Source: Flavobacteriales bacterium
GTDB taxonomy: Bacteria > Bacteroidota > Bacteroidia > Flavobacteriales_D > Crocinitomicaceae
DNA: 64,000 bases
Direction: 5' to 3'
NCBI GenBank assembly: GCA_947447525.1
Contig: CANFJL010000005.1
Coordinates: forward strand, 62,001 to 126,000
In this document: in pieces, positions 17,399 to 25,616 of the stretch
How the letters are laid out: each line of letters starts with the position of its first letter
Position numbering within the stretch: the stretch's first letter is position 1
Notes under the pieces: model-generated
Databases searched by the model: none
Told to the model about the DNA's origin: nothing
What the model saw: only the letters and a program-made list of their open reading frames with translations
Translations under genes and position numbers: made by a program

Positions 17399-18109
17399 TC
17401 AGAAGAGACCTACTTGGATATCATTGTTATCAACATATTTATGCTGAACAATTGAAAGATGAGCATTTTCAGTTAAAAGCAGCTTTGGATTCACGCTGTG
17501 ATGGCCCATTCTCGTAGGGTCAAAAGTTAGATTAAAATCATTCAATGAGCCTACTCCATTAAGCCAAGAAGCCTCATTTTGCTTATCTATTATAAGAGGC
17601 ATGCGTTTTTTTACATTGTGAATTTCGGCAAGTAATTCATTCGCTTCGGTGGTTAGAATACTGAAACTTTTCTTTATTTCGCCTGTTGATAAATCGGTCC
17701 ATTGATCATAAATTCCAGCCATTGAAAAGATGCTTTCATGAGTTGGGAAAATAAAAAAGGGGTGCTTCAATTTTCCAACATGTTGCCATTCGAAAAAACC
17801 ATTTGAAGGGATGATGCATCGTTGTTTTGAAATTAGCATTTTAAAGGATGCCTTTTCATGTGCTGTTTCTATTCTTGCATTTGCTGTTTTTGAAGCAATT
17901 TCCATCCAATTAGATCCTTTGTACCAGTTTGGAATTAAGCCCCATTGCATGTTTTGAATTTCTGTTTCAGAAGTAATTACCCGCCATTCTGGAAAAACAA
18001 AAGCAGTAGTATAATAAGTTGGTTTAAAGTCAATTAAGAGATTCGTTTTCTTTTCAAATCTTTTTGAAAGCTCTAGATTACTTGAAGTGGATGAATTGCT
18101 GTAGCACAT
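17399..18109 (-). CDS. yedK: SOS response-associated peptidase (SRAP/HMCES/YedK)
   Basis: 236 aa. The family cross-links to abasic sites in single-stranded DNA through Cys2, exposed when Met1 is removed. Here the protein starts MCYSN, and the active-site residues are visible: Cys2, Asn77 (TANARIE), Glu107 (SNGFFEWQ) and His164 (IHNVKKRMP). Compared with the E. coli layout, the His-to-RMP spacing has two extra residues. It is cytoplasmic and protects abasic sites at replication forks. The gene is single. Confidence 0.93.
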   Translation of the reverse strand: MCYSNSSTSSNLELSKRFEKKTNLLIDFKPTYYTTAFVFPEWRVITSETEIQNMQWGLIPNWYKGSNWMEIASKTANARIETAHEKASFKMLISKQRCIIPSNGFFEWQHVGKLKHPFFIFPTHESIFSMAGIYDQWTDLSTGEIKKSFSILTTEANELLAEIHNVKKRMPLIIDKQNEASWLNGVGSLNDFNLTFDPTRMGHHSVNPKLLLTENAHLSIVQHKYVDNNDIQVGLF

Positions 18110-18233
18110 ATATTATTTAAGATGTTGACGGAGCGTTTTCTTGCCATAAAATCTTTTTGTCATGATTTTAAACAAAAATACCTACCAAAATGGAATCTAA
18201 TTTATGTTTTTTTCGCTGGATAATTAAGACCAC

Positions 18234-18848
18234 TCAGTTAAAAATATATATTTCAAAACTAATATCATTGATCTTTGATATCATCTCATTCACTTTGTTT
18301 TTTTCACTTTCTAAGGTAATTATTTCCATTTGATAAGTATTGTCGATCTTAACTTTAACTTCTGCTTTCCATTTATACTTGGCGCATCTGCTAACTATGC
18401 CCATAAGCACTCCATATTCTCCTTGAATTTCAATCCGTATCTTTTGTTCAATTACAATAACATCAGATGATTCAATCACGAGTCGCGCACTTTCTTTATA
18501 GGCTTGTATCAGTCCACTTGCTCCCAGTTTAGTTCCGCCATAATAACGAATTACAACGATTCCGACTTGTAGTAATTGGGCTGATTTTAATTGTCCTAAA
18601 ATTGGCAATCCGGCTGTTCCGCTAGGCTCTCCATCATCAGAGGAACGAAAACTAATTTCATTTTCTTTTACCGCAATTGCATGACAAAAATGACTGGCTT
18701 TTGGGTGTTGTTTTTTGAGTTGGCTTAATTCAATTTTAAAATTATCCAAGGAGCTACAAGGAAAAATAACCGCAATGAATTTAGAATTTTTGACACTTAA
18801 TAGTGAAATAAATGTTGATGCAACACTTCTATACGTTTCAGTAATCAA
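18234..18848 (-). CDS. yigZ: IMPACT/YigZ family protein
   Basis: 204 aa. The UPF0029 N-domain is clear: FRSSDDGEPSGTAGLPIL and VVIRYYGGTKLGASGL, followed by a ferredoxin-like C-terminal domain (DUF1949 type). The family fold resembles the EF-G domain IV region and RNase P protein; function is uncertain, with a proposed role in translation or RNA binding. It begins 15 bp after the dnaA stop, so it may be transcribed with dnaA. Confidence 0.92.
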   Translation of the reverse strand: MITETYRSVASTFISLLSVKNSKFIAVIFPCSSLDNFKIELSQLKKQHPKASHFCHAIAVKENEISFRSSDDGEPSGTAGLPILGQLKSAQLLQVGIVVIRYYGGTKLGASGLIQAYKESARLVIESSDVIVIEQKIRIEIQGEYGVLMGIVSRCAKYKWKAEVKVKIDNTYQMEIITLESEKNKVNEMISKINDISFEIYIFN

Positions 18849-18863
18849 TCCTTAAAATAACGC

Positions 18864-20294
18864 TTATTGAATCGTTAACTTCTTCTCAAGATCTTCAAGA
18901 TAATGTCTAAATTGCTTATCTGTTTCGGATAAGTTAACAACCGTTCTACAAGCATGAAGCACTGTAGCATGATCTTTTCCACCACAATGTGCTCCGATAT
19001 TAGCCAAAGAAGATTTGGTCATTTTCTTAGAGAAAAACATTGAAATCTGCCTTGCTTGAACCACTTCTCTTTTTCTTGTTTTTGACTTTAACATTTCAAT
19101 TGGAAGGTCAAAGTAATCACAAACAACTTTCTGAATATATTCGATAGAGACTTCTCTCGCAGTGCTTTTCACAAATTTATCTACCATTTGCTTCGCTAAT
19201 TCAAGCGTGATGGCTTTTTTGTTAAGAGATGCTTGCGCCAAAAGTGTGTTTAAAGCACCTTCAATCTCACGGATGTTTGTGTTGATAGAGTAGGCAAGGT
19301 ATTCAACAACATCTTTTGGTAACTCAATACCACTTCCGTACATTTTCTTCTCTAAAATCGCAATTCTAGTTTCTAAATCTGGCGTCGCAAGATCAGCTGA
19401 CAATCCCCACTTGAACCGAGAAAGTAACCTTTGCTCCATTCCTTGCATCTCTACAGGGGCCTTATCAGATGTTAATACAATCTGCTTACCATTTTGATGC
19501 AAGTGATTGAATATGCTAAAGAATACATCTTGTGTGCGTTCCTTGCCAGCGAAAAACTGAACATCATCAATAATTAATACATCAATCATTTGATAGAAAT
19601 GCACAAAATCATTAGTTGTTTGATTTTTGATAGCATCGATAAATTGATGCGCAAACTTTTCTGATTGTACATACAAAACTGTTTTACTTGGGTGTTGCTC
19701 CTTAATAGCAATTCCGATAGAATGCGCTAAGTGCGTTTTCCCAAGGCCAACTCCACCATAAATCAATAATGGGTTGAAGGCAGTTCCACCTGGTTTATTT
19801 GCTACAGCATATCCTGAAGCGCGTGCCAAACGATTGCATTCCCCTTCGATGAAATTTTCAAAAGTAAAAGCAGGTATTAAATTAGATTCAATATTTACTT
19901 TCTTTAATCCTGGAATAATAAATGGGTTTCTTATTTGCTTCTCCGTTGCATGTATTGGCATAGACACAGGCGTGTTGCGCAATGATGCATTATTTTGTGT
20001 TGGTAATTTTACAGTGTAAGGTACAGAATTGGTATTGTTACTCTCCATAACAATTGAATATTCTAAACTTCCTTCCGCACCAATTTCTTTTTTAACGACA
20101 CCACTTAACAGTTTGATGTAATGTTCTTCTAACCATTCATAAAAAAAATGTGAAGGAACTTGGATTGTTAATACACTGTTTTCCAATTTAATTGGAATAA
20201 TAGGCTCAAACCAAATTTTGTACGCTTGTAAAGAAACATTGTCTTTTATTACTTTTAAACATTTCCCCCAGGCGCCTTCGTGATTGTTGTTCAT
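18864..20294 (-). CDS. dnaA: Chromosomal replication initiator DnaA
   Basis: 476 aa. N-terminal DnaB-interacting domain I (about 1-90), a poorly conserved linker, AAA+ domain III with Walker A GGVGLGKTH (about 177-185) and Walker B VLIIDDVQF, sensor motif LSRFKWGL, and C-terminal domain IV with the DnaA signature GGKDHATVLHACRTV (about 445-459). It opens the replication origin. It is not next to dnaN, which lies 4 kb away on the same strand. The upstream intergenic region has no recognisable DnaA-box cluster. Confidence 0.97.
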   Translation of the reverse strand: MNNNHEGAWGKCLKVIKDNVSLQAYKIWFEPIIPIKLENSVLTIQVPSHFFYEWLEEHYIKLLSGVVKKEIGAEGSLEYSIVMESNNTNSVPYTVKLPTQNNASLRNTPVSMPIHATEKQIRNPFIIPGLKKVNIESNLIPAFTFENFIEGECNRLARASGYAVANKPGGTAFNPLLIYGGVGLGKTHLAHSIGIAIKEQHPSKTVLYVQSEKFAHQFIDAIKNQTTNDFVHFYQMIDVLIIDDVQFFAGKERTQDVFFSIFNHLHQNGKQIVLTSDKAPVEMQGMEQRLLSRFKWGLSADLATPDLETRIAILEKKMYGSGIELPKDVVEYLAYSINTNIREIEGALNTLLAQASLNKKAITLELAKQMVDKFVKSTAREVSIEYIQKVVCDYFDLPIEMLKSKTRKREVVQARQISMFFSKKMTKSSLANIGAHCGGKDHATVLHACRTVVNLSETDKQFRHYLEDLEKKLTIQ

Positions 20295-20480
20295 TCTTTG
20301 TTTTTTAATATGTTATATATACTCTGTAAATCAATTGATTAGGAGAATTTCGAATTGATTTAGATGTTGTTTATTTCCAACAGCAAATATTTGAATAAAA
20401 AAGTTATAAAAAAAGTTTGATACCCCTTGATTATTAATTTTTTTTTACATGTACTGAAAATAATAATTTTTTTCTGAAAT

Positions 20481-20525
20481 AAGGGAGATTTCCTTAAAAT
20501 TAAGGATAATTATTAATAATACCTT
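20481..20525. promoter_or_regulatory. Alternating AAGG/CCTT inverted repeats between dnaA and the thioesterase gene
   Basis: The perfect inverted repeat CCTTAAAATTAAGG lies at 20492-20505 (6-bp arms, 2-bp spacer). It is flanked by another AAGG (20481-20484) and a CCTT (20522-20525), so AAGG and CCTT alternate four times in 45 bp. The site lies in the divergent 258-bp gap, about 190 bp from the dnaA start and 30 bp from the thioesterase start. It could be an operator for either gene. No regulator is known to me for this sequence. Confidence 0.3.
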
Positions 20526-20536
20526 ATTGAAAATTG

Positions 20537-20544
20537 TAATTTTG
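20537..20544 (+). promoter_or_regulatory. Possible -7 box close to the thioesterase start
   Basis: TAATTTTG matches TAnnTTTG and ends 8 nt before the GTG start at 20553. If used, the mRNA would be leaderless or nearly so. No good -33 element is seen at the normal distance. Confidence 0.25.
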
Positions 20545-20552
20545 AATTAAAA

Positions 20553-20969
20553 GTGGAAATAAAATTTAAACATATCACAGAGCATCGTATACGTTATGCC
20601 GAAACCGATAAAATGGGTTACTGTTATTATGGTAATTATCCCACATTTCTTGAGGTTGGTAGGGTAGAACTATTTCGTGCTTTGGGAATTAGTTATAAGT
20701 CTTTGGAAGATAATGGAATTCTTCTTCCTGTTTTAGATCTTAACATCAAATATATTGCACCTGCTTTATATGATGATCTTATTAGGGTAGATACTGCTCT
20801 TATTAGACTCGATGGGGTTCGTTTATTTTTTGATTATTCTATATACAATGAGGCTGATGTTTTACTCGTTAAAGCTACCACAACATTAGTTTTTGTCGAT
20901 GCTAATAATAGAAAACCTATCGCTCCCGCTCAAAATTTTATTTCTTTAATCACACCCTATGTCTATTGA
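20553..20969 (+). CDS. Acyl-CoA thioesterase (YbgC/FadM-like, 4HBT)
   Basis: 138 aa hot-dog fold enzyme. The N-terminal block RIRYAETDKMGYCYYGNY includes catalytic Asp19, and FLEVGRVELFRALG follows. It hydrolyses short or medium acyl-CoA; the substrate cannot be told from sequence. The start is GTG at 20553: no ATG occurs before residue 21, which would delete the catalytic Asp, and the frame is closed 34 nt upstream. It overlaps the ureohydrolase gene by 11 bp. Confidence 0.9.
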   Translation: MEIKFKHITEHRIRYAETDKMGYCYYGNYPTFLEVGRVELFRALGISYKSLEDNGILLPVLDLNIKYIAPALYDDLIRVDTALIRLDGVRLFFDYSIYNEADVLLVKATTTLVFVDANNRKPIAPAQNFISLITPYVY

Positions 20970-21930
20970 CCAATTCTCATTTTCATTTAATAGGATGGCT
21001 TCCTCTCTTTTGAAGGAGCATTTTTCAAGTAGGTCTGGTGAATTAAAAATGGGAGAACATTGCACTTCTATTACTTTAGAAGAGGCCGAATTTGTAATTA
21101 TTGGGATTTCTGAATCTATTGGACCTAAGGCAAATTTTGGTCGTCAAGGTGCAGAAAATACTTTTCGAGCATTTTTACCTTACTTTCTAAATACCCAGGC
21201 AAATTCAAATTTGAAAATTCATATACTGGGTGAAATTTGGGTCCCAACTAATTTTGATACGCTATCAGCACAAAAAGTAGTCCCTGCTCTAGATGAATAT
21301 GTCTTATCGGTACTTAATAAATTTTTAAAACCACATCAAATTCCAATTGTAATAGGTGGTGGACACAACAATGCTTTACCTTTAATGCGCTGGTCATCAC
21401 AGTTTCACGCTGATTTAGCGGTGCTTAATTTAGATGCACATGCTGATTGTAGAACTACTGAGGTACGTCATAGTGGCAATTCATTCTCTTCTGCATTGGA
21501 AAGTGGTATCCTAAAAAAATATGCTGTTCTCGGACTGCATGAAGCGTATTTAAATCCAAGTGTTCTAGAATTCTTTCAAAAGTATCCATGCACCTACAGT
21601 CTTTATGAAGATTATTTAGATGGTAGATCTTTAATTTCTGATCTCGAATTATTTTTGAATTCATTAGAAACGAATCAAACATTAGGAATTGAAATAGATA
21701 TGGACGCGATCGAAAACATGCCTAGTTCAGCTCAATCTCCTTCTGGATGGCGCTTTGATGAGGTACGAACTTATATCAGGAAAATTGTTGCAATGTACCA
21801 AAACATATCCTATTTACATCTCACTGAAGCAGCTCCATTAAATGAATCGGATGACAGGATAGTTGGGAAAGCTCTAACTTATTTAGTACTAGATTTTACT
21901 TCTCAGTATTGCTTAAAAAGAGTTAGATAA
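20959..21930 (+). CDS. Arginase-family hydrolase (formimidoylglutamase-like)
   Basis: 323 aa. Ureohydrolase metal motifs are intact: GGGHNNA (about 133-139), LNLDAHADCR (about 156-165) and GIEIDMDAI (about 243-251), giving the His/Asp ligands of a binuclear Mn site. In Bacteroidota such proteins are commonly annotated formimidoylglutamase (HutG-like); agmatinase or arginase cannot be ruled out. No histidine-degradation genes are near. It overlaps the thioesterase gene by 11 bp. Confidence 0.82.
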   Translation: MSIDQFSFSFNRMASSLLKEHFSSRSGELKMGEHCTSITLEEAEFVIIGISESIGPKANFGRQGAENTFRAFLPYFLNTQANSNLKIHILGEIWVPTNFDTLSAQKVVPALDEYVLSVLNKFLKPHQIPIVIGGGHNNALPLMRWSSQFHADLAVLNLDAHADCRTTEVRHSGNSFSSALESGILKKYAVLGLHEAYLNPSVLEFFQKYPCTYSLYEDYLDGRSLISDLELFLNSLETNQTLGIEIDMDAIENMPSSAQSPSGWRFDEVRTYIRKIVAMYQNISYLHLTEAAPLNESDDRIVGKALTYLVLDFTSQYCLKRVR

Positions 21931-21931
21931 A

Positions 21932-22267
21932 TTAAGGGACTACATTAATATTACTCATTTTTATCACTGCGTCTGCTGCACAGCCCTCCGGATTAGGTGC
22001 TTTAAGAAGCGTAATGTCAAAGGTCATGTGCAGTCCTTTCTTTTTATAATTAGTTTCTAAATCTATAGGGTAAAAGGTGTTAAATTGTTTATCGCTACCA
22101 GGTTGTCCTGTAACTTCAATATAGATTGGACAATTATTCTCATTAAGGTGTAAAATACCTGAATATGGTCCTATGAATGTAATCGTTTCAGATTTATGCT
22201 TCATTTTGCAGGGTGTTTTGCAGGCAAGAACGAGCGAGCTAATTAAAAGGATGTAAAATATTTTCAT
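21932..22267 (-). CDS. Small lipoprotein of unknown function
   Basis: 111 aa. Lipobox LVLAC (Cys16), then a short Cys-rich lipid-proximal segment CKTPCKM and a beta-rich domain. No family is recognised. The interesting part is upstream: a strong intrinsic terminator ends only 20 nt before the ATG and is itself preceded by a compact self-complementary stretch. Expression may therefore depend on readthrough of that terminator. It is convergent with the ureohydrolase gene (1 bp gap). Confidence 0.7.
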   Translation of the reverse strand: MKIFYILLISSLVLACKTPCKMKHKSETITFIGPYSGILHLNENNCPIYIEVTGQPGSDKQFNTFYPIDLETNYKKKGLHMTFDITLLKAPNPEGCAADAVIKMSNINVVP

Positions 22268-22286
22268 ATTATTTTTTGTTAAAGAT

Positions 22287-22313
22287 AAAAAAAAAAGAGG
22301 CCCGAAGGCCTCT
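22287..22313 (-). terminator. Strong UUCG-type terminator before the lipoprotein gene
   Basis: On the minus strand AGAGGCC pairs with GGCCTCT around the loop TTCG, and a run of ten T follows (22296-22287). No plus-strand T-run exists, so the direction is minus. No annotated minus-strand gene lies upstream, so it must end either a small RNA or an attenuated leader transcript. Confidence 0.85.
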
Positions 22314-22387
22314 CATTCAAGTAACCTGTAGCAAAGTTAATTTGAATTATTATTTATTGTAACGACGCTATTCTTTTAAGGTTACAC
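22287..22387 (-). ncRNA. Candidate structured small RNA or attenuator leader
   Basis: Read on the minus strand, three nested helices can form: GTAACC (22385-22380) with GGTTAC (22326-22321), TAGC (22370-22367) with GCTA (22332-22329), and GTTA (22363-22360) with TAAC (22339-22336), leaving a 20-nt apical loop. Six bases of that loop, ATTCAA (22347-22342), can pair with TTGAAT (22320-22315) just before the terminator, forming a possible H-type pseudoknot. The UUCG terminator follows at once. A weak promoter-like TAATTTTC lies just upstream. Individual helices are short and the region is AU-rich, so chance pairing is possible. I do not recognise a known RNA family. Confidence 0.4.
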
Positions 22388-22451
22388 GAAAATTAACATT
22401 TCATCATTGATAAACATATTTCCATGATGCTTTTTCATCTTAATGTACTCT

Positions 22452-22459
22452 TAAATTTG
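22452..22459 (+). promoter_or_regulatory. Possible -7 box close to the SirB1-like start
   Basis: TAAATTTG is an exact TAnnTTTG match ending 4 nt before the GTG start at 22464. This would give a leaderless mRNA. No clear -33 element is visible. Confidence 0.25.
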
Positions 22460-22463
22460 TCTT

Positions 22464-23345
22464 GTGAATCCACAAGAAAAGCAACTTAATGCATTAATCC
22501 GTTTACTCGATGATCCCGATCATGAGGTCTATGGTCAAGTACATGAAGCATTATTGTCTTTTGGTCCGAGTGCAGTCGCTGTTTTAGAAGCTTCTTTACG
22601 AGAACACAATTTTGAGTCTCGATTTGATACTAGAGTTTCTCATATCATTGATGAAATTCAAACAGAAGGAATTAAGGAAGAGCTCTTGCAATGGACACAA
22701 TCGGATGATAAAGACTTATTGAGTGGCGTTGTGATCGTGTCAAAGCATCATGATCCAAATATTGACATTTCTTATTTGAAAGACACCCTTCAGATGATTA
22801 AAAGAGATATTTGGTTAGAACTAAATGATTATCAAACTAGTTTTGAGCAAATTAAAATATTCAACAGAATATTTTTTGATGTACATCAATTTAAATGTAT
22901 CAACAAAGCTAGTTATGCTCCAAGTGATTTAAATATTTGTGAAGTACTAAAGAACAGAGAAGGAAATTCATTAATCATTAGTATTTTATATAGCGTAATT
23001 GCTCAAGAACTTGAAATTCCAGTCTATGGCGTCAATTTGCCAAATCATTTTATAATGGCTTTCATGGATAACAATTTATCCAATTTTGTGATTAATCAAC
23101 AGAATGAATACGGAGTTCTCTTTTATATAAATCCGATGTCAAATGGTGCAATTTTCGACGCTAAAGAAATAAGTGAATTTTTAACCAAACGACAATTGGA
23201 AGAAGAGCGTACTCATTTTGAACCTTGTTCGAACACAGCGATTATTAAACGGATGATTGCGGAGTCTATGTTGTCTTTTCAGCAAGTAGGCAATCGGAGA
23301 AAGGTCTTTGATTTGACAAGATTAAGAGATGCTTTATTGAAATAA
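22464..23345 (+). CDS. SirB1-type transglutaminase-core-2 protein
   Basis: 293 aa. The N-terminal 100 residues look like HEAT-type helices (ALIRLLDDPDHEVYGQVHEALLSFG). The Transglut_core2 domain follows, with the family phrase LKNREGNSLIISILYSVIAQELEIPVYGVNLPNHFIMAF near residues 170-205. The usual catalytic Cys of true transglutaminases is absent in this segment, as in many of the family, which suggests a non-enzymatic role. The start is GTG at 22464; no ATG exists before this in frame. Cytoplasmic; function unknown. Confidence 0.85.
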   Translation: MNPQEKQLNALIRLLDDPDHEVYGQVHEALLSFGPSAVAVLEASLREHNFESRFDTRVSHIIDEIQTEGIKEELLQWTQSDDKDLLSGVVIVSKHHDPNIDISYLKDTLQMIKRDIWLELNDYQTSFEQIKIFNRIFFDVHQFKCINKASYAPSDLNICEVLKNREGNSLIISILYSVIAQELEIPVYGVNLPNHFIMAFMDNNLSNFVINQQNEYGVLFYINPMSNGAIFDAKEISEFLTKRQLEEERTHFEPCSNTAIIKRMIAESMLSFQQVGNRRKVFDLTRLRDALLK

Positions 23346-23346
23346 A

Positions 23347-24432
23347 TTATTTCTCTTTCAATACTCTCGCTTCTTTAGCAATCGCATTATTCTTATTCGC
23401 TAATTGACCACAAGCAGCATCAATATCCTTGCCTCGGCTTCTTCTAACATTAACAATAATATTTTTCGACTCCAGATAATTAGCAAATTCAGTCACCTTT
23501 GAAGCATCAGCTTGTTGGAACAATCCTCCATCAATGGGATTATATTCTATAATATTAATCTTACAAGGAACACATTTAGCGAAATGGGCTAGCTCTCGAG
23601 CATCTTCAATAGCGTCATTAAAGTCTTTAAATATGATATATTCGAAGGTTACTCTAGTACCTGTAGCTTCATGAAAATACTGAAGTGCATCCGAAAGTTC
23701 TTGAAGATTATTACTATCATTAATCTCCATTATTTTACTTCTCTTGATATCATTGGCTGCGTGCAAGGACAAGGCGAGATTAAATCGCACTTTATCGTCG
23801 CCTAATTTTCGAATCATTTTAGCAATTCCAGCAGTAGAGACGGTTATTCTTTTCGGGGACATCCCTAAACCAATATCAGAAGTAAGCAATTCAATGGATC
23901 GAATTACATTAGCGTAATTGAGTAAAGGCTCTCCCATACCCATATACACGATATTAGATAAAGGTTTTTGATATTTTTCTAAGGCTTGATTTCTAAGGTG
24001 AACTACTTGGTCTACCATTTCCCCTGCACTTAAATTTCGCATAAGTTTTAACCTTCCAGTTGCGCAGAAAGTACAAGACAAACTGCAGCCAATTTGTGAA
24101 GAGATACAAGCGGTAGTTCTGGATGTTGTAGGAATTAACACTCCTTCAACGATTCTTTTTTCATCGATTTCAAATGCCGATTTAATAGTTTTATCCTTGC
24201 TAATTTGTTGATCTTTTACTCGAAGCGCATCAATGTAATAATGATGGTTTAAATGTTCTAATAGATCTTTGCCAAGATTTCGCATTTCATCAAAACTTAA
24301 GGCATTTTTTTTCCAGAGCCACTCATAGATTTGTTTGGCACGAAAGGCAGGAAAGTTGGCTTCATTTACAGCCAAAGTAATCTGTTCTTGGGACAAATTT
24401 CGGATGTTTAATTTATCCTTAATCACAGTCAA
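23347..24432 (-). CDS. rlmN: 23S rRNA/tRNA adenine C2-methyltransferase RlmN
   Basis: 361 aa radical-SAM enzyme. The cluster motif is C116-SLS-C120-TF-C123, followed by ATGRLKLMRNLSAGEMVDQV. The GMGEPL segment (SAM binding) and the C-terminal DAACGQL with the catalytic Cys near residue 346 are present. It methylates A2503 of 23S rRNA and A37 of some tRNAs. It starts 7 bp after dnaN, so it is in the same operon. Confidence 0.96.
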   Translation of the reverse strand: MTVIKDKLNIRNLSQEQITLAVNEANFPAFRAKQIYEWLWKKNALSFDEMRNLGKDLLEHLNHHYYIDALRVKDQQISKDKTIKSAFEIDEKRIVEGVLIPTTSRTTACISSQIGCSLSCTFCATGRLKLMRNLSAGEMVDQVVHLRNQALEKYQKPLSNIVYMGMGEPLLNYANVIRSIELLTSDIGLGMSPKRITVSTAGIAKMIRKLGDDKVRFNLALSLHAANDIKRSKIMEINDSNNLQELSDALQYFHEATGTRVTFEYIIFKDFNDAIEDARELAHFAKCVPCKINIIEYNPIDGGLFQQADASKVTEFANYLESKNIIVNVRRSRGKDIDAACGQLANKNNAIAKEARVLKEK

Positions 24433-24439
24433 TGGGAAA

Positions 24440-25558
24440 TTATCTATTAAGCATCACAGGCATCACCAACATCAAGATGTCTTCTTGGTCATTGTCTGGA
24501 GTTGCAGGCATTAATAAACCCGCTCTACTTGGTTCACTCATCGCTAATTTAACAACTTCAGTTTCTAAGTTGCTTAGCATTTCAACTAAGAAGCGAGAAT
24601 TAAAACCAATTTCTAAATCATCACCATTATAGTTACAAGTTAAGCGTTCGCTTGCTTCATTAGAAAAATCAATATCTTCAGCAAAAAGCGATAATTCAGA
24701 ACCAGCTAACTTCAATTTAACTTGATGTGTAGTTTTATTAGAGAAAATAGCAACGCGTTTTAAAGAGCTTAAAAATTGCATTCTATCAATCGTCAACACA
24801 TTTGGATTTTCTTTTGGAATCACTGCCTCATAATTAGGGTATTTCCCATCAATTAAGCGACACACCAAAGTAATATCATTAAAAGTAAAAAGAGCATTAG
24901 ACTCATTATACTCTAATTTTACTGATTCGTCTCCTCTAATATTTGATTTAATTAGATTCAAAGGTTTTTTTGGAAGAATAAAAGCAGAACTGCCTTTGGT
25001 AGTAATATCAGTTCTAGAGTAGCGTACTAATTTATGTGCATCAGTTGCTACGAAAGTTATGTTTTCAGGAGAAAAATGACAATAAACACCGCTCATTACA
25101 GGGCGCATCTCATCGTTTCCAGTAGCAAATAAAGTTTTATTAATAGCTTTTGACAATACATCACCGGTCAAATCAATTGACGCTGTATAGGCAACATTGG
25201 GTAATTTAGGGAATTCATCACCATTAAAACCAGCCATCTTAGATTTACCATTATCATATACGATCTCAATTGCGTAATTAGTTGTATTTACTTTAAAAGT
25301 GCAAGGTTGGTCTGGTAAACTCTTTAGAACATCTAAAATTAATTTAGCTGGAATGGCAATTTTACCTGATTCCTCAGAGGTAACATCCATTTTAGTAAGC
25401 ATGGTAGTCTCAAGGTCAGAAGCGCAGATCGTCAAAACATTACCTTCTATTGAGAATAAAAAATTATCTAATATCGGAAGATTGTTACTTGTACTCAATA
25501 CACCTGAAATACTCTGAAGATGTTTTAATAAGGTATTACTTGAAGTAATGAAATTCAT
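24440..25558 (-). CDS. dnaN: DNA polymerase III beta sliding clamp
   Basis: 372 aa, three repeated clamp domains. The start MNFITSSNTLLKHLQSISGV, the ILDNFLF segment, FVATDAHKL in the middle domain and the C-terminal LVMPVMLNR (family PM(R/L) ending) are typical. It tethers DNA polymerase III to the template. It sits behind gldF-gldG and the DUF4340-like gene, and 7 bp before rlmN. A promoter-like box lies about 20 nt upstream of its ATG, so it may also be transcribed on its own. Confidence 0.96.
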   Translation of the reverse strand: MNFITSSNTLLKHLQSISGVLSTSNNLPILDNFLFSIEGNVLTICASDLETTMLTKMDVTSEESGKIAIPAKLILDVLKSLPDQPCTFKVNTTNYAIEIVYDNGKSKMAGFNGDEFPKLPNVAYTASIDLTGDVLSKAINKTLFATGNDEMRPVMSGVYCHFSPENITFVATDAHKLVRYSRTDITTKGSSAFILPKKPLNLIKSNIRGDESVKLEYNESNALFTFNDITLVCRLIDGKYPNYEAVIPKENPNVLTIDRMQFLSSLKRVAIFSNKTTHQVKLKLAGSELSLFAEDIDFSNEASERLTCNYNGDDLEIGFNSRFLVEMLSNLETEVVKLAMSEPSRAGLLMPATPDNDQEDILMLVMPVMLNR

Positions 25559-25577
25559 GGGATAAAAATTTTATATA

Positions 25578-25609
25578 CAAAAATAGTAAATCGTTTGAGA
25601 ATAAGTCAA
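25578..25609 (-). promoter_or_regulatory. Candidate promoter for dnaN
   Basis: On the minus strand TATTTTTG (25585-25578) matches TAnnTTTG exactly, and TTG (25609-25607) stands 21 nt upstream as the -33 element. The box ends about 20 nt before the dnaN ATG. It lies in the 58-bp gap behind the DUF4340-like gene. Confidence 0.4.
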
Positions 25610-25616
25610 GTATATT

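Noticed and set aside
20295-20552. Replication origin next to dnaA
   Set aside because: No DnaA-box cluster is visible; the gap is merely AT-rich.
22287-22387. 6S RNA
   Set aside because: The candidate is only about 100 nt, shorter than the usual 6S RNA, and lacks a large central bubble between two long helices.
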